Source: Nitrospinota bacterium
GTDB lineage: Bacteria > Nitrospinota > Nitrospinia > UBA9942
Assembly: GCA_003489165.1 (NCBI GenBank)
Contig: DNJG01000026.1
Coordinates: 1 to 6,486 of the forward strand
Length of the DNA: 6,486 nt
Reading direction: 5' to 3'
This document shows, piece by piece, positions 1-6,485 of this stretch. The notes below the pieces were generated by a model. That model was not told where the DNA came from. It did no database searches and saw only the letters and a list, made by a program, of their open reading frames with translations. A program made the translations under genes and the position numbers. Positions within the stretch are counted from its first letter, which is position 1, and every line of letters begins with the position of its first letter.

Positions 1-1
1 A

Positions 2-364
2 AAGATTGTTGGTGCAGATACTGCCAAACAGCTTAAAGACATAGGTCTTAAAGTTTATAAAAAGGCAAGGGAGATGGCTGAAAAAAAGGGGGTAATAATT
101 GCCGATACAAAAATGGAATTTGGTTTATATGAAAATGGAATTATTATAATTGATGAGCTTCTTACACCTGATTCCTCGAGATTCTGGTCAATAAAAGATT
201 ATCAGGCAGGCAAGGGGCAGGACAGTTTTGACAAACAGATTGTGAGGGATTATCTCCTTACCCTTGATTGGGATAAAAAACCCCCCGGACCAAGGCTTCC
301 TGATAAAATTGTGAAAAAGACAGCAGAAAGATATGAAGAGATACTGAAAATTCTAACAAAATAA
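2..364 (+). CDS. purC: PurC, SAICAR synthetase, C-terminal part (5' end outside window)
   Basis: Phosphoribosylaminoimidazole-succinocarboxamide synthase joins aspartate to CAIR using ATP in cytoplasmic de novo purine synthesis. The frame is open from base 2 and ends at TAA 362-364, giving 120 C-terminal residues. An internal ATG at 74 is not the true start, because the 24 codons before it continue a typical PurC helix (IVGADTAKQLKDIGLKVYKK). Family landmarks follow in order: IADTKMEFGL near window residues 33-42, the LTPDSSRFW block near 54-62, SFDKQIVRDYL near 75-85, and a proline-rich PPGPRLP stretch near 94-100. The long spacing before IADTK and the helical tail suggest the longer bacterial type of PurC. 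It converges on hyfI with only 17 bases between stop codons, so it belongs to a different transcription unit and has no functional link to the hyf genes. The identification is secure; only the N-terminal ATP-binding half is missing from view. Confidence 0.95.
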   Translation, partial: KIVGADTAKQLKDIGLKVYKKAREMAEKKGVIIADTKMEFGLYENGIIIIDELLTPDSSRFWSIKDYQAGKGQDSFDKQIVRDYLLTLDWDKKPPGPRLPDKIVKKTAERYEEILKILTK

Positions 365-381
365 ACCTGACCTGAATTACT

Positions 382-903
382 TTAGGTTGGTCTGCTGTCC
401 TCAAATGACTTTAGGATGCCATTTAGAATGTCAGCAGGTTTTGGAGGGCAGCCGTGAATATAAACATCTACAGGAATAATTTTACCGATTCCTCCAAGGG
501 ATGCGTAACTTTCTCCAAATATACCGCCGTTATATCCACAGTCCCCGACTGCAATAACGAACTTTGGATTTGGTGTTGCATTGTATGTTCTGCGAAGGGC
601 TGTCTCCATGTTTATAGAAACGGGTCCTGTAACAAGGAGCATGTCCGCAAATCTTGGAGATGCTGTAAAGTGGATACCAAATCTCTCGCAATTATATATA
701 GGATTATTCAGTGCATGAATTTCAAGCTCACAGCCATTACATGAGCCTGCATCCACTTCTCTTATTGTAAGGCTCCTTCTGAAATAGCGTTTAATAGCCT
801 CTTCCAGTTTTACACCTATAGCCTCTACCTCAGCCTCTTCTGCAGGAGGGAGAGACTCAGTAACAATACCTGTTCTAAATATCTGATGAAGAATTCTTAA
901 CAT
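382..903 (-). CDS. hyfI: HyfI/EhrS-like small subunit, NuoB-type [4Fe-4S] protein
   Basis: This is the small electron-transfer subunit of a group 4 hydrogenase-like complex, homologous to HycG/HyfI and complex I NuoB, at the membrane-facing end of the peripheral arm. It has 173 residues, normal for the family. The N-terminus MLRILHQIFRTGIVTE is typical and supports the start at 903. An amphipathic or linker region precedes the conserved domain, which starts near residue 45. The four expected cluster ligands are all present: C55 and C58 in GSCNGCELEI, C122 in GDCGYNGG, and C152 in HGCPPKP. It should therefore carry the proximal (N2-like) [4Fe-4S] cluster. It is the last gene of the operon, 88 nt after hyfG. 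No Shine-Dalgarno sequence is visible before the ATG; a palindromic heptamer repeat ends 9 nt upstream. In E. coli the ferredoxin gene hyfH lies between hyfG and hyfI; here it is absent. Confidence 0.9.
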   Translation of the reverse strand: MLRILHQIFRTGIVTESLPPAEEAEVEAIGVKLEEAIKRYFRRSLTIREVDAGSCNGCELEIHALNNPIYNCERFGIHFTASPRFADMLLVTGPVSINMETALRRTYNATPNPKFVIAVGDCGYNGGIFGESYASLGGIGKIIPVDVYIHGCPPKPADILNGILKSFEDSRPT

Positions 904-911
904 AGATTAAG

Positions 912-990
912 GATTAAAGATTGAATATTGCAGATTGAATATTAAGAATAAATAAATCCTTTGTCAATTTTCAATCGTCAATCTTCAATT
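912..990. repeat. Imperfect inverted repeat of 7-nt units between hyfG and hyfI
   Basis: Arms at 912-938 and 964-990 (27 nt each, 21 of 27 positions complementary by hand alignment) enclose a 25-nt loop. Each arm is itself a run of degenerate heptamers. On the minus strand the first arm reads attgaag, attgacg, attgaaa and related units; the second arm on the + strand reads gattaaa, gattgaa, tattgca, gattgaa. The element fills almost the whole gap, ending one base after the hyfG stop codon (994-992) and 9 nt before the hyfI ATG. It could fold as a hairpin in the hyfG-hyfI mRNA. The period of 7 is not a multiple of three, which argues against coding. It resembles small dispersed palindromic repeats seen between genes in environmental bacteria, but I cannot check copy number. 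Confidence 0.75.
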
Positions 991-991
991 G

Positions 992-2554
992 TTACAAGTC
1001 ATGCCCCGAATATGATTGATTAAAACTTTTATTACAAAGCGGGAAATCAGGGACAATATTCCCATGGATTGCCTCCTCAAGTGCAATCCAGTTTACACTT
1101 GATGGATCTCTCACCATACACCTGTTAATCTCGCCTTTTGGCCCTGACTGAACCCAATAGACAATCTCGCCTCTCCACCCCTCTACAACTGCAAAACCAG
1201 ACTTATCAGGTGATGGAGGAGTAAAAGTTTCTGTGATTTTACCTTCTGGAAGACTGTTCAATATCTCAATGATTAATCTAATAGAATCTCTTATCTCATC
1301 AGTCCTTACCCACAGCCTTGCATGGACATCCCCTGAATTCAAAACTGTCATCTTCGGAATTATACGGTCATAAGGTGAAAATGGGTTTTGGATTCGGCAG
1401 TCCATGTTTTGTCCACTTGCCCTTGCTGTAAATCCGACAACACATAATTCCTTTGCCTTTCCATCGGTAAGCACACCGGCATCTCTTAATCTGTCATCAA
1501 GTGAAGAGTTTTCATCGTAGATGATAACGAGCCTTTCAAATTCATTTGTAAGCCAGTTCATCTCTGATAAAATCTCCTCTTTGTTCTTATCGCTTATATC
1601 AATAGCCACACCACCGGGTATAACTTTATCCATCATAAATCTATGGCCAAAGAGTTTGTAATTTGTGCGAAGGAGCCTCTCTTTAAGGATTGTAAGCTGA
1701 TACAGCATAAATGCAAATGCCGCATCATTACAGATTGCCCCTATATCTCCGAGATGGTTTGCAATCCTCTCCCTTTCAAGCATCAATGCCCTCAGCCACA
1801 ATGCCCTTTCAGGTGGATTGCATTCTGTCATTGATTCAACTGTCCGACAATAACATAAGGCATGGGCAACAGTAGTATCTCCTGATACCCTCCCTGCAAG
1901 CTTTGCCCCTTCATCCCACGGGAGGGATTCAAATCTTTTTTCTATGCCTTTGTGAACATAACCAAGCTTTTCCTCAAGATTGATTACATCCTCACCAACT
2001 GCCTGAAATCTGAAATGCCCCGGCTCAATAATCCCTGCATGGACAGGTCCCACAGGTATCTCATAGACACCTTCACCTTCAGCCCTTATCCACTGGTATT
2101 CACCTTTTACTCTTGAGATGGATTTTGAGGCATCAAAGGACTTTCTAAGGGGATATACATCCTCCTGCCAGTCCTCATGCTTTATCCATGGCCGTGAATC
2201 TGGATGCCCCAGAGGTATAACACCCATAAGACTTCTCATCTGTCTTTCAAAACGATAGGCAGGGACAAACTTCTTCGTAAGACTTGGGAATGTCGGGTCT
2301 TCAAGAGGTGTGTATGTTTTTAGAATCAGATATTCTGAATCTTTTGCATAACAGACATAAATGCCGAATCCTTTGCCAAAGGAAGTCTCATCAGTTGCCC
2401 ATTCTGCAACAAGCCTCGCCCCTGCCGTCTTCATTGGCTTTGCAGCTTCTGTAAACCGTTCTCTGGGGATTTGATAGAGAGGTACAGTGGCAGGATACTG
2501 GCTTTCATCCTTTCTCGCCTCATTTCCAAATAAAGAAATTATATTGTTCTTCAT
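992..2554 (-). CDS. hyfG: HyfG/EhrL-like large subunit (fused NuoC-NuoD type) lacking NiFe-binding cysteines
   Basis: This is the large peripheral-arm subunit of a hydrogenase-4-like complex, 520 residues against about 570 for E. coli HycE. Residues about 1-145 are the NuoC-like 30-kDa domain, with its signature FERQMRSLMGVIPLGHPDSR (102-121) and EDW...YPLRKSF (127-140). Residues about 150-520 are the NuoD/NiFe-large-subunit domain, with GPVHAGIIEPGHFRF (169-183). The N-terminal nickel motif RxCGxCxxxH reads R222-V-S224-G-D-T227-T-V-A-H231, and the C-terminal DPCxxC reads D483-P-S485-S-V-N488. All four metal-binding cysteines are therefore replaced while the flanking R, G, H, D and P remain. 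A NiFe centre is not expected, nor is proteolytic C-terminal maturation; the chain simply runs on to the end (SYSGHDL). This matches Ehr-type proteins. The start is ATG at 2554, without a visible Shine-Dalgarno sequence; a repeat ends 15 nt upstream. The actual substrate is unknown. Confidence 0.92.
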   Translation of the reverse strand: MKNNIISLFGNEARKDESQYPATVPLYQIPRERFTEAAKPMKTAGARLVAEWATDETSFGKGFGIYVCYAKDSEYLILKTYTPLEDPTFPSLTKKFVPAYRFERQMRSLMGVIPLGHPDSRPWIKHEDWQEDVYPLRKSFDASKSISRVKGEYQWIRAEGEGVYEIPVGPVHAGIIEPGHFRFQAVGEDVINLEEKLGYVHKGIEKRFESLPWDEGAKLAGRVSGDTTVAHALCYCRTVESMTECNPPERALWLRALMLERERIANHLGDIGAICNDAAFAFMLYQLTILKERLLRTNYKLFGHRFMMDKVIPGGVAIDISDKNKEEILSEMNWLTNEFERLVIIYDENSSLDDRLRDAGVLTDGKAKELCVVGFTARASGQNMDCRIQNPFSPYDRIIPKMTVLNSGDVHARLWVRTDEIRDSIRLIIEILNSLPEGKITETFTPPSPDKSGFAVVEGWRGEIVYWVQSGPKGEINRCMVRDPSSVNWIALEEAIHGNIVPDFPLCNKSFNQSYSGHDL

Positions 2555-2568
2555 ATAAGGAAATTATA

Positions 2569-2653
2569 AACCACAGAGGCACAGAGACACAGAGGTATCA
2601 GAATCTTTTTAAAATATTTATATTTTTCTCCGTGCCTCAGTGTCTCCGTGGTT
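2569..2653. repeat. Imperfect inverted repeat of 8-nt units between hyfF and hyfG
   Basis: Arms at 2569-2594 and 2628-2653 (26 nt, 21 of 26 complementary) flank a 33-nt AT-rich loop. The left arm contains three tandem octamers, cacagagg (2572-2579), cacagaga (2580-2587) and cacagagg (2588-2595). The right arm contains the matching ctccgtgc, ctcagtgt, ctccgtgg series. Several mismatches become G-U pairs in RNA, so a long stem-loop could form in the hyfF-hyfG transcript just before the hyfG start. The arms are GC-richer than their surroundings. I recall very similar cacagag-type palindromes scattered between genes in many environmental bacterial genomes, but the copy number in this genome cannot be seen. 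No convincing target-site duplication was found at its edges. Confidence 0.8.
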
Positions 2654-2689
2654 AAGATTATGTTTTTGTTTATTAGAGTAATCATATTT

Positions 2690-4138
2690 TCACTTCAACA
2701 ACTCCACTGCTGTATGAAACCACTCCGCTAAAAAACTCGGCATATATAATCCTATAATAAGAACCAATGCCATATGAAGAATGACGGGTATATGGGCTGC
2801 TTTTAATGGATGCTGGTTTGCAGGGATTATGCCTGCAACCATTGGTTGAACCCTTCTGAAAAGGGCTGCAAATGCAACTCCAAGCCCTATCAGGAGCAAA
2901 GGGGTTAAGAGCGGTGCATCCTTCATTGTTGCGGTAAGAATTAAAAATTCGCTTACAAAAACCCCGAATGGAGGCATGCCTACAATTGCCATAACTCCAA
3001 ACATCAATCCCCACCCGACAAGGGGATTTCCCCTGAGAAGACCTTTTATCTTATCCATCTCCTGTGTCCTGTGCATCTGGGATGCATGTCCTGCTGTAAA
3101 AAATATTGATGACTTTGTCAGGCTATGGACAAGCATGTGCAAAAGTGCGCCAAAGGTGGCTATCTGTCCGCCAAGACCGAATGCAAATGTTGCTATGCCC
3201 ATATGCTCTATGGATGAATATGCAAACATCCGTTTTATATCCTTCTGCCTCAGGAGTGAAAATGCAGCGACCAAAATAGATAGAAGCCCAAACCCCATCA
3301 TTATATAACCTGCCTGATGAGTGCCGGTGGCACCATCTACAAGGACCTTACATCTTACCAATGCGTAGAGTGCAATATTAAGCAGAAGACCTGAAAGGAC
3401 TGCTGATATCGGTGTGGGTCCTTCGCTATGTGCGTCTGGAAGCCAGTTGTGAAGAGGGGCAAGACCAACCTTTGTGCCATATCCGACCATCAGAAATACA
3501 AAGGCAAGTGAAAGGACAGTCGGCTCAAGCTTATCACTTACCTGACTTAAGTTTGTCCATAGGAGTGCCTCACCGCCCTCGCCTAAAACTTTTTCTGCAG
3601 CAAAATAAAGAAGTACTGTTCCAAATAGCGCCAGGGCAATTCCTACACCGCAGAGGATAAAATATTTCCATGCAGCCTCAATAGCAGTCGGTGTGCGATA
3701 GAGTGAGACAAGTAAGACTGTAGACAGAGTGGCAAGTTCCATTGCTATCCATAAGACACCAACATTGTTTGTCAGGAGCGCCAGAAGCATGGCAAAGATG
3801 AAGAGTTGAAACATGGCATGATAGAATCTCATACCCCAATGACCAACGCGTCCGTGTTCCCTTTCCCATCTCATATATCTCCTGCTAAAGACAGCCGTTG
3901 TCATAGAGACAAATGATGTAAGGACGGCCAGATAAACATTAAAGGCATCAACGAAGAAAAATTTTCCACCTGCAACCATTGGCCCATTCATATAGACTTC
4001 TATAGCCAGTCCGATCCCTGCAATAAAAGTTGCTGCAGAACCAAGAATATTTATTTCATGTGCAAATTTTCTGTCCCCGACAAAGGCGAGGACAACCGCT
4101 GCAATGAATGATACGCTAAGTAAGATTAAAAGTGTCAA
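2690..4138 (-). CDS. hyfF: HyfF/EhrD-like antiporter-type membrane subunit (NuoM/N, MrpD family)
   Basis: This is a multi-pass membrane subunit of the proton-conducting antiporter family, 482 residues, expected to carry ions when the peripheral arm turns over. Features of a working pump module are present: E134 in the WIAMELATLST helix, K158, K223 in GTKVGLAPLHNWLPDAHSEG (221-240) with H230 and H237, K342 in the LVHSLTKSS helix, and E397 in FGVFVSEFLIL, where complex I NuoM also has a glutamate. The N-terminal hydrophobic helix starts immediately. The start codon is TTG (4138-4136), overlapping the hyfE stop in TTGA. It is preceded by a strong AGGAGG, and no in-frame ATG lies near, so this non-ATG start is well supported. 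Overlap with hyfE implies translational coupling. It is followed by a 135-nt gap before hyfG, where membrane genes give way to soluble-arm genes. Confidence 0.92.
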   Translation of the reverse strand: MTLLILLSVSFIAAVVLAFVGDRKFAHEINILGSAATFIAGIGLAIEVYMNGPMVAGGKFFFVDAFNVYLAVLTSFVSMTTAVFSRRYMRWEREHGRVGHWGMRFYHAMFQLFIFAMLLALLTNNVGVLWIAMELATLSTVLLVSLYRTPTAIEAAWKYFILCGVGIALALFGTVLLYFAAEKVLGEGGEALLWTNLSQVSDKLEPTVLSLAFVFLMVGYGTKVGLAPLHNWLPDAHSEGPTPISAVLSGLLLNIALYALVRCKVLVDGATGTHQAGYIMMGFGLLSILVAAFSLLRQKDIKRMFAYSSIEHMGIATFAFGLGGQIATFGALLHMLVHSLTKSSIFFTAGHASQMHRTQEMDKIKGLLRGNPLVGWGLMFGVMAIVGMPPFGVFVSEFLILTATMKDAPLLTPLLLIGLGVAFAALFRRVQPMVAGIIPANQHPLKAAHIPVILHMALVLIIGLYMPSFLAEWFHTAVELLK

Positions 4139-4800
4139 TCTTCCTCCTTCAATTGTGTCATCTGTTCTACATCCAGACTGTCAAAGGTTGTGCGAATCTG
4201 AAAGAAAAATATCCCAAAGATAAATGCAGCTATTAAAATATCCAGTGCCACTCCAAGCTCTACAACCAGAGGCATACCATAGGTTGCACTTGTAGCGGCA
4301 AAGAATAGTCCATTCTCTAATGCCAGGAATCCTATTATTTGTGTAACAGCATGTCTTCTTGTAATCATCATCAAAAGACCGAGCATGACAGTAGCAAGTG
4401 CAACTGCAAGGGTAGAACGGGTTACCAGTGTTGAAAGCTCACGAATAGGTGCGGTCAAATAGTATGAAAATATCACAAGTGCGATGCCAATCAGCATAGT
4501 GGTGGGGACATTTACAAGCTGTTCCACCTCTTTATGGATATGCAGCTGCCTCATAAGGAAGTGCAGAATATATGGTATTAGAACTACTTTTAATGTAAGT
4601 GTTAAAATAGACGAGATATACAGGTGATGTGCACCTGACACATACCCTACTATTGCTGTGCTTACAGAGAGAAAGAGCCCCTGCCATGCAAATAAATGGA
4701 GAAGTCCATACATCCTTCTCTGGACAAGGAGTCCAAAGGATGTAAGGAGTATAAGCGCAGCCATTATACTATTTACCTGTGCCGCAAGGTTTATAGACAT
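4135..4800 (-). CDS. hyfE: HyfE/EhrC-like membrane subunit (NuoK-like C-terminal half)
   Basis: This is a small integral membrane subunit of hydrogenase-4-like complexes, 221 residues, close to the 216 of E. coli HyfE. About six hydrophobic helices are visible. The C-terminal half carries the NuoK/MrpC-like signature, with G157-FLALENG (E162) and VVELGVALDI (E181, D187) as candidate buried acidic residues for proton conduction. A lysine, K71, sits in the third hydrophobic stretch. The C-terminus is hydrophilic and acidic (about 203-221). The gene starts 9 nt after the hyfC stop; a GGAG at 4816-4813 lies 12 nt before the ATG, a rather long spacing. Its end carries the ribosome binding site of hyfF within the last codons. 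In E. coli, hyfD lies between hyfC and hyfE; that gene is missing here. Confidence 0.9.
   Translation of the reverse strand: MSINLAAQVNSIMAALILLTSFGLLVQRRMYGLLHLFAWQGLFLSVSTAIVGYVSGAHHLYISSILTLTLKVVLIPYILHFLMRQLHIHKEVEQLVNVPTTMLIGIALVIFSYYLTAPIRELSTLVTRSTLAVALATVMLGLLMMITRRHAVTQIIGFLALENGLFFAATSATYGMPLVVELGVALDILIAAFIFGIFFFQIRTTFDSLDVEQMTQLKEED
4143..4148 (-). promoter_or_regulatory. Strong ribosome binding site for the TTG start of hyfF
   Basis: The minus strand reads AGGAGG (4148 to 4143), then four bases, then TTG (4138-4136). It lies inside the last codons of hyfE (..LKEED). The core is a perfect anti-16S match but the spacing is short. It decides the choice of the TTG as start and, with the TTGA stop/start overlap, indicates coupled translation of hyfE and hyfF. 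Confidence 0.7.
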
Positions 4801-4809
4801 GAATGAAAA

Positions 4810-5757
4810 TTACTCCAATATAAAGTATGAAAGCATCCCAAGGGTAGATAATAAAAATGCACTTCCTAAAAACTCAGGGACACGAAAGATCCTCATCTTT
4901 GCAAGACCTGTCTCTATCAATATAAGCCCAATGCCCAAAAATCCCATTTTAAGTATCAGGAAGATGATACCGGCTGATATATTAATTAAATTTACCGATG
5001 TTGATATCCCCCACGGGAAAAATGATGCTATACCGATTGTTGTAAAAAGGAAAAGTTTGATCATCCCTGCCCATTCAATAAGGGCAAGGTGTCTGCCTGA
5101 ATACTCTAATATCATTGCCTCATGTATCATAGTTAATTCAAGGTGTGTAGCAGGATTATCCACAGGAATCCTCCCTGTTTCTGCAATAGAAATCAATACG
5201 AATGCCAATAGTGCAAATGCCATTGAAGGCCTTAAGATAAACTCTTTATGGATAAGCACATCTGCCATATTGGAGAGGGATGTGGTCTGACTGATCAATG
5301 ATACTGTAAAAATTGCCATAAGCATCGCAGGTTCGGCAAGTGAGCCTATCATCATCTCACGGCTTGAACCCATGCCGCCAAAAGCTGTGCCAATGTCCAT
5401 TCCCGCCAACGCAGTAAAAAACCTTACTATAGCAAATAGAGCTGCTATTGCAATAACATCGGCTACTGTTGCAAAAGGAAGGTTTAAAAAGATAATTGGT
5501 ATAATCCCCCCCGCAAGAACAGTAACTCCGAAAACAAGATATGGCGTAAAACGGAAAATCCATGATGCATTTTCAGCCAATATAACATCTTTATGAAAGA
5601 GTTTTAAGATGTCCCTGTAAGGCTGAAACAGTCCGGCAGATGTGCGTCCCTGAAACCAGCACTTTAACATCCTTACCCATCCGACAAATAAAGGGGCAAA
5701 TAAAAGGACAATGACAATCTGGATTGCTTCTATTATGAACGGATAGAATTCTATCAT
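4810..5757 (-). CDS. hyfC: HyfC/EhrB-like membrane anchor subunit (NuoH/HycD family)
   Basis: This is the membrane subunit that connects the peripheral arm to the antiporter-like subunits, homologous to HycD, HyfC and complex I NuoH. The chosen start gives 315 residues, near the usual 307-322. A longer frame reaches 5856, but its 33 extra residues are not family-like and lie inside hyfB; the ATG at 5757 overlaps the hyfB stop as ATGA and begins a typical helix (MIEFYPFIIEAIQ). Landmarks include GRTSAGLFQPYRDILKLFHK (37-56), SREMMIGSLAEP (132-143), and the NuoH-like acidic loop AETGRIPVDNPATHLELTMI (192-211) running into HEAMILEYSGRH, with E193, E207, E213 and E218. About eight hydrophobic helices are visible. 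In complex I this subunit roofs the quinone chamber. Whether a quinone is used here is not shown by the sequence. Confidence 0.93.
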   Translation of the reverse strand: MIEFYPFIIEAIQIVIVLLFAPLFVGWVRMLKCWFQGRTSAGLFQPYRDILKLFHKDVILAENASWIFRFTPYLVFGVTVLAGGIIPIIFLNLPFATVADVIAIAALFAIVRFFTALAGMDIGTAFGGMGSSREMMIGSLAEPAMLMAIFTVSLISQTTSLSNMADVLIHKEFILRPSMAFALLAFVLISIAETGRIPVDNPATHLELTMIHEAMILEYSGRHLALIEWAGMIKLFLFTTIGIASFFPWGISTSVNLINISAGIIFLILKMGFLGIGLILIETGLAKMRIFRVPEFLGSAFLLSTLGMLSYFILE

Positions 5758-6485
5758 CTTGCAAATATCAGTAATATTATAATGGTTATAAATGAGTAAA
5801 TCAGATAAATATGTATATATCCCTGCTGTAGCCTTCCAAACTTTCGTGATATCCAATAACTTGATTCACTTATCGGTTTATATATCCATCCCCAGAAACG
5901 ATCCCTTATGCGAAGTCGATAGTATAGCCTGTTCGGGAAAGAGGGATGTCTTGTAGAGATGCTTAATCTTACCTGTTCCCTGATATTAAAGAGAAAACCA
6001 AATATCTTTCTGATAGGCATGGAAAATGATGTAGCATTATATTGCATTCTATGAGTAATCTTTTCAAAGCCGCAATCCCACAATGGCATCCTATGTATAG
6101 CAGTTTTTCGGCTGTGAAGTAAGATATATACCAATATGACAACAACTATAATCCATAAGAAGACAATAGCACCCGAATAAGATGCCCGCTCGTGTGCAAC
6201 AGGTGTAAGCCATAACCAACCAAATGCCCCGGCTGTAGTTGCAATCTTTCCACCTACGAGTTCATCTGATATTTTATCCATCCATTCAATTACCATGGTC
6301 GGCAAGATTCCGAGTATAAGACACATAAGGGCAGGCAGTATCATACCGAGCCTCATTGGCCAGTTCACTTCTAATCCCATCTTTTGTAAGGGAGGATGAT
6401 GGTGTCCCCGCCAGTGTCCTAAAAATGTTATTCCAAATGCCTTTACAAAGCATGCGGCTACAAGTGCGGCAGTTAATGCAAGGAG
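5754..6485 (-). CDS. hyfB: HyfB/EhrA-like antiporter-type membrane subunit, C-terminal part (5' end outside window)
   Basis: This is the large NuoL-like antiporter subunit of hydrogenase-4-like complexes (HycC/HyfB, usually about 600-700 residues); only the last 243 residues are in the window. The frame is open to the window edge. The ATG at 6380 is internal, because the 35 codons before it continue a hydrophobic helix and the loop FVKAFGITFLG (window residues 13-23) found in the family, then a histidine-rich HHHPP. Further on come a helix near 105-123, the WDCGF motif (136-140) followed by RMQYNATSFSMPIR (146-159), and a final membrane helix GYIHIYLIYSFITIIILLIF (222-241) typical of HyfB tails. 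The antiporter core with its key lysines and glutamate lies outside the window. The stop overlaps the hyfC ATG (ATGA), consistent with coupled translation. The operon promoter must lie upstream of this gene or further. Confidence 0.9.
   Translation of the reverse strand, partial: LLALTAALVAACFVKAFGITFLGHWRGHHHPPLQKMGLEVNWPMRLGMILPALMCLILGILPTMVIEWMDKISDELVGGKIATTAGAFGWLWLTPVAHERASYSGAIVFLWIIVVVILVYILLHSRKTAIHRMPLWDCGFEKITHRMQYNATSFSMPIRKIFGFLFNIREQVRLSISTRHPSFPNRLYYRLRIRDRFWGWIYKPISESSYWISRKFGRLQQGYIHIYLIYSFITIIILLIFAR

Noticed and set aside
364..392. Possible bidirectional terminator between convergent purC and hyfI (aacct ... aggtt)
   Set aside because: The stem is only about five base pairs, the loop is about 15 nt, and there is no clean T-run on the + strand. 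Only a loose T-rich tail follows on the minus strand. Termination probably happens nearby but this sequence does not show it.
454..744. Open frames opposite the hyf genes, such as 454-744, 1643-1834, 2976-3308 and 4658-5290 on the + strand
   Set aside because: They are antisense to well-conserved genes, show no recognisable domains, and have compositions expected from reverse-complement reading of membrane protein codons.
912..990. CRISPR array or remnant of a hyfH ferredoxin gene in the hyfG-hyfI gap
   Set aside because: The units are 7 nt and contiguous, with no spacers, so it is not CRISPR. The 88-nt gap shows no cysteine-rich coding remnant in any frame.
2555..2689. Intrinsic terminator splitting the operon between hyfF and hyfG
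   Set aside because: The hairpin is long and imperfect with a 33-nt loop, and no uninterrupted T-run follows it in the transcribed direction. The downstream genes belong to the same complex.
2682..3014. Minus-strand frame overlapping the 3' end of hyfF
   Set aside because: It is rich in Ser, Cys and Arg with no domain, and is a frame-shifted reading of hyfF, which is intact in its own frame.
5758..5856. N-terminal extension of hyfC to an ATG at 5856
   Set aside because: The extra 33 residues do not look like the family and overlap the hyfB tail in another frame. The ATG at 5757 gives the standard length and an ATGA overlap.
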